Assembly: GCA_002495845.1 (NCBI GenBank)
Contig: DAHF01000116.1
Span: 1-5,049 of the forward strand
Direction: 5' to 3'
From: Sulfolobus sp. UBA167
Lineage (GTDB): Archaea; Thermoproteota; Thermoprotei_A; Sulfolobales; Sulfolobaceae
DNA: 5,049 nucleotides
Positions 1 through 5,003 of the stretch are shown in pieces. Within the stretch, counting starts at the first letter, position 1, and the number at the start of each line of letters is the position of its first letter. The notes beneath the pieces are model-generated. The model was given only the letters and a program-made list of their open reading frames with translations, was not told the DNA's origin and did no database searches. A program made the position numbers and the translations under genes.

Positions 1-94
1 CTCAGGTTGTTGTATACTTCGCACGCCATCAACCGTGCTTTCAACGCCCTAAGAGTTCATCAGCGTAAGCGCGAAGGCGAAATACGGTAGACAT
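1..94 (-). pseudogene. tnpB: TnpB-like (IS200/IS605 OrfB) N-terminus, frameshifted and cut by the window edge
   Basis: Read on the minus strand, an ATG at 94-92 opens MSTVFRLRAYADE. The frame then runs into LLGR and a TGA. Moving by one base at about position 56, without any other edit, continues as TLRALKARLMACEVYNNL to the window edge. The joined reading has the familiar shape of TnpB/OrfB N-termini: a beta strand of the R-x-R-x-Y type, an acidic pair, then a helix ending in a C-x-V-Y-N motif. TnpB is the RNA-guided nuclease carried by IS200/IS605 and IS1341-type elements. The break fits loss of one A from an AAA run (GATGAAACT to GATGAACT), which makes this a decayed copy unless it is a sequencing error. 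Only about 30 residues are visible, so the nuclease domain cannot be assessed. The identification rests on remembered family patterns, not a search. Confidence 0.6.
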
Positions 95-291
95 TGGAAC
101 AAACCATGTTCTTCACCAAAAACATTATGGGCTCAATCAAGAAGGGGTCTTCCCATTCCCCGCCGGAAAAAATAGAGGTTCAGCCTTGTGGAAGTTTCTT
201 CTTACCCTTCGCTTTCAGTATCACTAGCCTCTACTCCTTTAGTCGTGTTGTACTTTACGTAGCATCCTGGCTTCATCTTTAGATTATCACA
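95..291. other. Non-coding junction between the tnpB remnant and the gltA 3' end
   Basis: About 200 bases with no convincing gene. Minus-strand features include an in-frame reading after the gltA stop that closes at a TAA (24 codons from an ATG at 276-274), a T6 tract at 172-167, and a GGGG/CCCC pairing (144-147 with 158-161). A second imperfect stem pairs 104-110 with 121-130. On the minus strand a TTGAT pentamer (140-136) lies about 40 bases before the tnpB ATG. TTGAT is the target-adjacent motif of the studied ISDra2 element, so this stretch may contain the left end of an IS605-type insertion. The boundaries cannot be fixed from this window alone. Confidence 0.4.
167..172 (-). terminator. 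Candidate U-tract terminator downstream of gltA
   Basis: On the minus strand the sequence reads CTCTATTTTTTCC, a run of six T about 120 bases after the gltA stop. Archaeal RNA polymerase commonly terminates at such U-rich tracts without needing a strong hairpin. It is the first T run of this length after the operon. The distance is long, and the tract may belong to the adjacent IS-derived sequence. Confidence 0.3.
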
Positions 292-1458
292 TCAGCCTTG
301 ACTTGCTTTATTTTCCTCTCCAGATTTCCCAGGATTTCTCTTCTCAAGGGGAATGAACTCCCTCTTCTCAGCCCCTATGTACGCTGCCCTAGGCCTTATG
401 AGCCTGTGTTGCTCCTCCACATATTCTATGAAGTGTGACGTCCATCCAAGCGTCCTCGAAAGCGCGAAGATAGGAGTGAACATGTAGACGGGTAAACCCA
501 TCGAGTAGAACACTATCCCTGAATAGAAATCCGTGTTCGGAAATAGCCTCTTCTCAGACAGCTCTTTCTCCCCTATCTTCTCTAGCCTCGACGCGATCTC
601 GAAATACGTCTTAGCATCAGGCTTCCTCGAGGACAACTCTTCAGCTAGCTGTTTGAAGATCCTAGCCCTCGGGTCGTAAGTCTTATACACTCTATGCCCA
701 AACCCCATTATCCTCTTCTTTTCCTGCATCTTCTTTGAGAACCATTCCTCCACCTTATCAGGAGAACCTATTTCCACGAACTGGTTGAAAGCACCCTCGG
801 CAGCACCACCGTGAAGAGGACCTTTAAGTGCAGCTAAGGCCGCCGTGACGCAGGAGTACATGTCAGAAAGCGTCGATGCCGTGACCAGACCAGCCGTAGT
901 TGACGCAGGGACTTCGTGATCAGTGTAGAGCACCAGACTGTTGTCCATTGCTCTGACCTCGAGATTGTCCGGCTCTTTATCAAGAGAAGAGCGGAGGAAA
1001 CTCTTAGCGTAACTCTCGGATGGCTCAGGCAACTTAGGCTTAAGTCCCTCCTTGGCCCTCATCACGTTTGACGTCACAGTGGAAGCCTTCGCTATGATCT
1101 TTAACGCGGTCTCCTTGTCCCTTCCTTTGTCCCATGTGGGGTTGTAAATTGAGGCAAGCGCTCCGAAGGCAGTCTCCATCATACCTATAGGATCGCAATT
1201 CCTCCCCAGGGAGAAGATCACATTAATTACGCTCTCAGGCACGTCGTATGATTCGTTTATGGTCGACTTCACCTCTTCTAGCTCCCCCCTAGACGGTAAG
1301 TCACCGTAAAGCATGAGGTAAATCACTTCCTCGTATGAGGCATTCATCAAGTCATTTATGTCGTAACCCCTGTACCTCAATATGCCTCTCTCTCCGTCTA
1401 TGAATGTAAGGGAAGTCGTCTTTATTATTACGTCCTCCAGACCTCTGTTTATCTGCAT
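292..1458 (-). CDS. gltA: Citrate synthase / 2-methylcitrate synthase (Sulfolobus type)
   Basis: Condenses acetyl-CoA with oxaloacetate to citrate. Archaeal enzymes of this type are known to accept propionyl-CoA as well, giving 2-methylcitrate. The 388-residue protein has all the expected active-site elements: TDHEVPAST near residue 179 (His181), GPLHGG with His216, MGFGHRVYK with His255 and Arg256, PNTDFYSG with Asp310 (the catalytic His/His/Asp set), plus Arg335 and Arg355 for substrate carboxylates. It is about ten residues longer than the Sulfolobus enzymes I recall; the extra part is a hydrophilic Lys/Gly/Glu-rich tail after residue 370. The ATG shares its A with the stop codon of the CBS gene (TGATG). 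A GGGGTGA Shine-Dalgarno motif lies just upstream, so translation is probably coupled. It is the last gene of the prpD-prpB-CBS-gltA cluster. That context makes methylcitrate synthase activity likely, but it may also be the cell's main citrate synthase. Confidence 0.95.
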   Translation of the reverse strand: MQINRGLEDVIIKTTSLTFIDGERGILRYRGYDINDLMNASYEEVIYLMLYGDLPSRGELEEVKSTINESYDVPESVINVIFSLGRNCDPIGMMETAFGALASIYNPTWDKGRDKETALKIIAKASTVTSNVMRAKEGLKPKLPEPSESYAKSFLRSSLDKEPDNLEVRAMDNSLVLYTDHEVPASTTAGLVTASTLSDMYSCVTAALAALKGPLHGGAAEGAFNQFVEIGSPDKVEEWFSKKMQEKKRIMGFGHRVYKTYDPRARIFKQLAEELSSRKPDAKTYFEIASRLEKIGEKELSEKRLFPNTDFYSGIVFYSMGLPVYMFTPIFALSRTLGWTSHFIEYVEEQHRLIRPRAAYIGAEKREFIPLEKRNPGKSGEENKASQG

Positions 1459-1889
1459 CAGTCACCCCCCACCCACTCTTCTCCCGGCTCTGAGGATATC
1501 GCAGAGAGGAGGTGTTTCTCACTTATTATGTCCCTGATCGATATGACCCCCACAGCTCCTCCGTCATGGTTTAGGACTACCAAGTGCCTTATGTTGTTCT
1601 CATGCATGAGCTTAGCAGCTTTCCCCACGCTGTCTTCCTCGTTTACAGTGATCAGCTTCCCTACCGTGGCTATCTTCTCTATAGCGACGTTTGTGGACTC
1701 TCCCCTAGCTATAGCCATGAGCAGATCCCTCTCTGTAAATATCCCTATTGGTTTGCCTTGGTTATCCACTATTATCACTGAACCTATCCCTTGAGAAGCC
1801 ATTAGCTTCACCGCGTTCAAAAGGGTCGTTCCCTGGTTGACCGTAACCATGGGGCGCGTAATTATTTTTTTAATTTTTTCTTGAATCAT
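1458..1889 (-). CDS. Small two-CBS-domain protein, putative adenylate-sensing regulator
   Basis: This 143-residue protein consists almost entirely of a Bateman pair of CBS domains. CBS1 covers about residues 8-60, with SVIIVDNQGKPIGIFTERDL at 37-56. CBS2 covers about 73-126, with RHLVVLNHDGGAVGVISIRD at 101-120. The Thr/Ser-x-R-D ends (52-55 and 117-120) are the usual ribose-phosphate contacts of CBS modules that bind AMP, ADP or ATP. No signal peptide, membrane segment, DNA-binding domain or catalytic domain is present, so it is probably a cytosolic regulator acting through a partner. The short acidic tail ends in EEWVGGD. The gene starts 24 bases after prpB with no Shine-Dalgarno motif, and its stop overlaps the gltA start by one base. 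Stand-alone CBS proteins are numerous in crenarchaea and mostly of unknown function. A link to synthase or cycle control is inferred from position only. Confidence 0.9.
   Translation of the reverse strand: MIQEKIKKIITRPMVTVNQGTTLLNAVKLMASQGIGSVIIVDNQGKPIGIFTERDLLMAIARGESTNVAIEKIATVGKLITVNEEDSVGKAAKLMHENNIRHLVVLNHDGGAVGVISIRDIISEKHLLSAISSEPGEEWVGGD
1462..1468 (-). promoter_or_regulatory. Shine-Dalgarno motif for gltA inside the CBS gene
   Basis: The minus strand reads GGGGTGA, three bases before the gltA ATG, and sits in the last codons of the CBS gene. It complements the 3' end of archaeal 16S rRNA (anti-SD core UCACC). Together with the TGATG stop/start overlap it indicates translational coupling of gltA to the CBS protein. 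Confidence 0.65.
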
Positions 1890-1925
1890 AAATAATATTG
1901 TTGATATAGTAGACTATAAACCTTT
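1890..1925 (-). promoter_or_regulatory. Putative internal promoter for the CBS gene and gltA
   Basis: On the minus strand the prpB 3' end reads GAAAGGTTTATAG, followed by 24 AT-rich bases and the CBS ATG at 1889. The TTTATA core (1920-1915) is centred about 28 bases before the ATG. That places the transcript start at or within two or three bases of the start codon, as in leaderless Sulfolobales genes. A purine/A-rich GAAAG just upstream could serve as the BRE. The lack of a Shine-Dalgarno motif before the CBS gene fits leaderless initiation. The box includes the prpB stop codon. Confidence 0.4.
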
Positions 1926-2756
1926 CGACATAGAACTATCTAGATCCTCATAGAAGTAATAGTTTATCACGTCGTACTGCTCTTCCCTTGTCATCATCTT
2001 GTCCAAGAGGGAGGATTGAGTCCCTTCCTTGGCTATTGCGTCGTATGCATCCTTCATCGCCTTCGCAGCCACCCTGAACGCAGTGACAGGAAAGATCACC
2101 ATGGAGTATCCCATCTTCCTGAACTCTTCTGTAGTTATCAGGGGAGTTCTCCCGAACTCGGTCATGTTTGCAAGTAGCCTAGCGTTACCTATCTCCCTCT
2201 TGAACTCTGAGAACTCCTCCTTGCTCTCCAAAGCCTCCGGAAAGATCACGTCAGCCCCTGCATCGAGGTATCTCTTAGCCCTCTCTATCGCGTCCCTCAG
2301 GCCAAGGACGGATCTGGAGTCGACCCTCGCTATTATGAGGGAATTATCCCTGGCCCTCAGAGCTGTCCTTATCTTCTCCACCATTGCCTCGGGGCGCACT
2401 ACCTCCTTCCCTTTGAGGTGGCCGCACTTCTTGGGCATAACTTGGTCCTCTATTTGGATCGCCCACGCCCCCGCCTTCTCGAGCCTCTTAACTGCCCTGA
2501 AAACGTTCAGCACCTCACCGAACCCAGTGTCCGCGTCGACTACGACCTTGATGTCAACCGTCTCAGTGATCCTCTGAAGCATCCATTCGACCTCGTCCAA
2601 AGTTATCGTCCCGAGGTCGGGCAATCCCAGTGACGAGGTCAGTGCACCGCCAGACAAGTAGACAGCTGAGAACCCTGCCCTTTTAGCGAGCATGGCTGAA
2701 AAAGGATTGAATACCCCGGGTATTACCATGAAATCAGTGGACGATTTCTCTGACAA
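1914..2756 (-). CDS. prpB: 2-methylisocitrate lyase (isocitrate lyase / PEP mutase superfamily)
   Basis: Cleaves 2-methylisocitrate to pyruvate and succinate, the last step of the 2-methylcitrate cycle. The 280-residue protein carries YLSGGALTSSLGLPDLG (33-49), the metal-binding VDADTGFG (Asp74, Asp76), IEDQ (102-105), the lyase signature KKCGH (109-113, catalytic Cys111), ARVD (Arg144), FPEAL (Glu174) and NMTEFGRTP (197-205). It aligns along its length with bacterial PrpB, including the C-terminal TREEQYDVINYYFYE. The KKCGH loop argues against the phosphonomutase and oxaloacetate-hydrolase branches; a dimethylmalate lyase cannot be fully excluded. The chosen start is TTG at 2756: a GGTGA motif lies six bases upstream and the nine extra residues fit the family. 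The alternative ATG at 2729 (271 residues), four bases after the prpD stop, lacks a visible ribosome site. With the TTG start, the gene overlaps prpD by 23 bases. Confidence 0.92.
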   Translation of the reverse strand: MSEKSSTDFMVIPGVFNPFSAMLAKRAGFSAVYLSGGALTSSLGLPDLGTITLDEVEWMLQRITETVDIKVVVDADTGFGEVLNVFRAVKRLEKAGAWAIQIEDQVMPKKCGHLKGKEVVRPEAMVEKIRTALRARDNSLIIARVDSRSVLGLRDAIERAKRYLDAGADVIFPEALESKEEFSEFKREIGNARLLANMTEFGRTPLITTEEFRKMGYSMVIFPVTAFRVAAKAMKDAYDAIAKEGTQSSLLDKMMTREEQYDVINYYFYEDLDSSMSKGL

Positions 2757-3984
2757 GGTCTCTCACCTTCACGTTTTCCAAATCTCTAACCATGCTGATA
2801 ACCTTTTCTGACAAGCCCAACCTTCTGGCTTTCCTCTCCACATCTTTCATCGTCATGGGGTTGGTAGGATACCCCTTGGGGGAATCAACCTCTACAGAGG
2901 AAGAGTTTACCGTGATCCTGACTGGAAGCTTCTCTGGGTACTGCTCTGAGAACTCCCTCACTTCCCTCACTTGGATTAACTTCATGAGGTCCCTCACTTC
3001 CTTGTCACGTATATGGAAATAGCTGTCCAGCCAGAAGTCCCTCTTGAGGAGGGAATAAGAGACTACGAAGGGGAGGCTATGGTCTGCAGTCTCCCTGTTC
3101 TCTGGGTTCCACTTCTCCTGATCTGCCAGGATCGAGACAGCAGCTTCATATGTCTCAACGATGACCTTCTCGATGTTCCCTTCCCACTCGACCTTGAGCG
3201 AAGCTTCGACCGCGGCTTGAGCGTGATACTCTGCTGGGAACTCCTTTATTGCAGTGTTCCTCACTTCCGCGTTGGGTCTGAACTTTGATAAGTCCATGTC
3301 TTTAGCTACGACGCCGATGAAACCGAATTTCCCTTGGAAGGGGAGTGAGGGAGCTGTCATTCCTGACTTAGCTAGGATGGAGCTGAAAACAGCGTTCCTT
3401 ACCGCCTCTGCCGCTGCCCCTGCCTTCCAGTGGGACAACTTTCCCGACCTAGTCTCGCGCAGAGCTACGTGAGGTACAACCGTGAGGGAGACGGCGTTCC
3501 TCAATTCCTCCTCGCTCAGGGAAAGCAGGTAACTACACCCTACTGTAGCCCCTATCCCCAGAAAGTTGACGTGATCGAAGCCCTTCTTCCTCAAGGAAGT
3601 CGTCCTACACAAGGACACACCTATGTCGTATCCAAGACCCATGGAGCGGAGAAGGTCCTCCCCTGAAGAGTCTTGAACGTAGCCCAAGGCTAAAAGCCCA
3701 CCTATCATGTCGCTAGGGTGGAGGGGTTCCAGCCCCAGGAATGTGTCGTTGAAGTCAAGATATCTGATGAGGAATGTGTTGATGAACGCGGCTGAGTCAA
3801 GCGAGGCAATTCCCATCAATGATGGAACTTCTCCTGGGACTAACGATAAGGATAAAGGTACCTCCTTCCTGGCAGCGTGAGCTACAGCCAAGGCGTCGAG
3901 TAGCCTCATTTTGAGATCCTCCTCCCCATCGAGGGAGTAAGAGGAGTAATGCTCGACTATCATATTAAGTAGCTGATCTTTCAT
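2734..3984 (-). CDS. prpD: 2-methylcitrate dehydratase, MmgE/PrpD family
   Basis: Dehydrates 2-methylcitrate to 2-methyl-cis-aconitate without an iron-sulfur cluster; aconitase usually completes the isomerisation. From the start chosen here it is 416 residues, a little shorter than bacterial PrpD. Conserved blocks recall true PrpD, not just generic MmgE: RYLDFNDTFLGLEPLHPSD (74-92), FDHVNFLGIGATVG (136-149), LSHWKAGAAAEAVRNAVF (183-200), EFPAEYHAQAAVEASL (248-263) and ADHSLPFVV (300-308). The open frame extends upstream to an ATG at 4065, but that would add 27 hydrophobic, low-complexity residues, fill the promoter region and overlap the mdh start. The ATG at 3984 is therefore preferred. It is the first gene of the cluster, and its last codons carry the ribosome site for prpB. 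Substrate specificity is inferred from the neighbours and motifs. Confidence 0.9.
   Translation of the reverse strand: MKDQLLNMIVEHYSSYSLDGEEDLKMRLLDALAVAHAARKEVPLSLSLVPGEVPSLMGIASLDSAAFINTFLIRYLDFNDTFLGLEPLHPSDMIGGLLALGYVQDSSGEDLLRSMGLGYDIGVSLCRTTSLRKKGFDHVNFLGIGATVGCSYLLSLSEEELRNAVSLTVVPHVALRETRSGKLSHWKAGAAAEAVRNAVFSSILAKSGMTAPSLPFQGKFGFIGVVAKDMDLSKFRPNAEVRNTAIKEFPAEYHAQAAVEASLKVEWEGNIEKVIVETYEAAVSILADQEKWNPENRETADHSLPFVVSYSLLKRDFWLDSYFHIRDKEVRDLMKLIQVREVREFSEQYPEKLPVRITVNSSSVEVDSPKGYPTNPMTMKDVERKARRLGLSEKVISMVRDLENVKVRDLVREIVH
2763..2767 (-). promoter_or_regulatory. Shine-Dalgarno motif that supports the TTG start of prpB
   Basis: The minus strand reads AAGGTGAGAGACC and then TTG. The GGTGA core lies six bases before the TTG at 2756, a good archaeal spacing. 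It sits inside the prpD coding sequence. No comparable motif precedes the ATG at 2729, so this site decides between the two starts. Confidence 0.5.
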
Positions 3985-4057
3985 TTCTTTTTTACCATTA
4001 TAAAAATAATACGTAAAACTTAAAAAAGTAAACTGAGAAATGTAACTGTGACTCAAA
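3985..4057. promoter_or_regulatory. Divergent promoter region of prpD and mdh
   Basis: These 73 AT-rich bases separate the two divergent starts. An ACTTAAAAAAGT element at 4018-4029 is nearly self-complementary and can serve as a TATA box in both directions. It is centred about 34 bases before the mdh ATG and about 39 before the prpD ATG, predicting short leaders of roughly 8 and 14 bases. For prpD, a second TTTTTATA at 4006-3999 is closer to the gene but looks too near the ATG. No classical operator palindrome stands out. The shared element would let one regulator act on both the methylcitrate cluster and malate dehydrogenase. Confidence 0.5.
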
Positions 4058-4966
4058 ATGACCAAAATAGGATTTATAGGTACAGGAAAGATAGGTCAGA
4101 CAATAGCGTTTAACGTTTTGATGGGAGGTTACGTAGATGAGGCAGTCCTTTACGACATAATTCCAGACCTGCCCCAAAAGTTCGAGCACGAGCTCAGACA
4201 CGCTTTAGCGTCAAGGAGGCTCAGGACCGAGGTCTTGGGGACAAACTCCTTGGACGATGTGACGTCCTGCGACGTCGTGGTGATCACCGCGGGCAAGCCG
4301 AGGAAGCCAGGGATGGACAGGAGGGACCTCTTCGTCGAGAACGCAAAGATCATAGCCGGCTTAGCCAGGGAATTACCGAAGAGGAACGACGCTATATACG
4401 TGATGGTGAGCAACCCAGTTGACATGATGGCCTCGGTCTTCATGAAGATATCAGGGAAGTATACGATCAGCACTGGAGATCAAGTGGAGACCATGAGGAT
4501 GAGGTCTTTCATAGCTAAGAAGTTGAACGTCCCGGTGAACTATGTGAACGGTTACGTCGGAGGGGAACACGGCGACGACGCAGTGATCCTGTGGAGTACA
4601 GTAGCGGTGAAGGACGAGCTGGTAGGGGACAAGCTAGACAAAGAGGAAGTAGAGAAGTACGTTAAGTCCATCCCAGGTGACATTATAAAGGCTATGGGAG
4701 GCACAACTTGGGGTCCCGGGACGATCATAGAGGAGATAGTGAGGAGCATAGTGTTGAACGAGAACAAGGTAATGTCGATAGCTTTCCCCCACTACTTCGA
4801 GGACGAAGTCATTCACATCAGCGAGCCCGTAGTAGTGGGAAGCAAGATAGGCCCCTCCTTGGAGTCCCTCCTGGATGAAAAGGATAGATGGCACCTGATA
4901 TCTGCAACTAAGGACTTCTACAACTTCTACAAGGAAAACTTAAATAGGGTACAGATTCTTGCTTAA
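4058..4966 (+). CDS. mdh: Malate dehydrogenase, LDH-like family
   Basis: Oxidises malate to oxaloacetate with NAD(P), supplying the acceptor for the synthase encoded by gltA. The 302-residue cytosolic protein starts directly with the Rossmann motif GFIGTGKIG (5-13). Asp33 ends beta strand 2 and suggests NAD preference. GKPRKPGMDR (79-88) contains the malate-type Arg82 and Arg88, SNPVD has Asn119, and GGEHGDDAV (168-176) holds the catalytic His171. In the segment STGDQVETMRMR (138-149), Arg147 is the substrate-binding arginine, but Glu144 stands where most LDH/MDH proteins have the Asp of the His-Asp dyad. The length is near that of archaeal MDHs. The ATG at 4058 has a TATA-like tract at a suitable distance and only a weak TGTGA upstream. 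It is transcribed divergently from the prpD cluster. The family assignment is secure; cofactor preference is inferred. Confidence 0.95.
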   Translation: MTKIGFIGTGKIGQTIAFNVLMGGYVDEAVLYDIIPDLPQKFEHELRHALASRRLRTEVLGTNSLDDVTSCDVVVITAGKPRKPGMDRRDLFVENAKIIAGLARELPKRNDAIYVMVSNPVDMMASVFMKISGKYTISTGDQVETMRMRSFIAKKLNVPVNYVNGYVGGEHGDDAVILWSTVAVKDELVGDKLDKEEVEKYVKSIPGDIIKAMGGTTWGPGTIIEEIVRSIVLNENKVMSIAFPHYFEDEVIHISEPVVVGSKIGPSLESLLDEKDRWHLISATKDFYNFYKENLNRVQILA

Positions 4967-4969
4967 ATC

Positions 4970-4987
4970 AAAAATTTTTTTAACTTA
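4970..4987 (+). promoter_or_regulatory. Putative leaderless promoter for the gene starting at 5004
   Basis: TTTTTTAA at 4976-4983 is centred about 25 bases before the ATG at 5004, with an A-rich BRE-like stretch just upstream. This spacing puts the transcript start at the start codon. No Shine-Dalgarno motif precedes the ATG, which agrees with a leaderless message. Confidence 0.5.
4975..4981 (+). terminator. T-tract terminator after mdh
   Basis: Seven consecutive T residues begin eight bases after the mdh TAA, preceded by AAAAA. This is the usual archaeal U-tract termination signal. It overlaps the predicted TATA box of the next gene, so both roles may be served by the same bases. Confidence 0.45.
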
Positions 4988-5003
4988 TGAACAGTAGACG
5001 CTC

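Noticed and set aside
1..90. Plus-strand frame 1 reading LYTSHAINRAFNALRVHQ to a TAG, faintly like the C-terminus of an IS256-type transposase
   Set aside because: It lacks the rest of the family signature. The minus-strand TnpB reading explains the same bases better, with a start codon and a longer pattern.
144..161. GGGG/CCCC hairpin as an intrinsic terminator or omega-RNA element
   Set aside because: Only four base pairs with a ten-base loop; too weak to call without comparison to other copies.
94..282. Plus-strand 62-codon open frame starting with TTG
   Set aside because: Ser/Phe-rich without recognisable domain, no ribosome site, and it covers the tnpB upstream region on the opposite strand.
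180..300. Nine-base direct repeat TCAGCCTTG at 180-188 and 292-300, as possible target duplication
   Set aside because: The flanks do not match, IS200/IS605 elements make no target duplications, and a nine-base repeat over this distance can be chance.
2029..2577. Long plus-strand open frame (182 codons) opposite prpB
   Set aside because: It is the antisense shadow of prpB; its Ser/Ala/Leu-rich composition mirrors the codon use of the real gene.
3985..4065. Upstream extension of prpD to an ATG at 4065
   Set aside because: It would add 27 residues with no family counterpart, run through the promoter region and overlap the mdh start.
4150..4473. Minus-strand open frame of 107 codons opposite mdh
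   Set aside because: Antisense shadow of a clearly identified enzyme, with no promoter or ribosome site.
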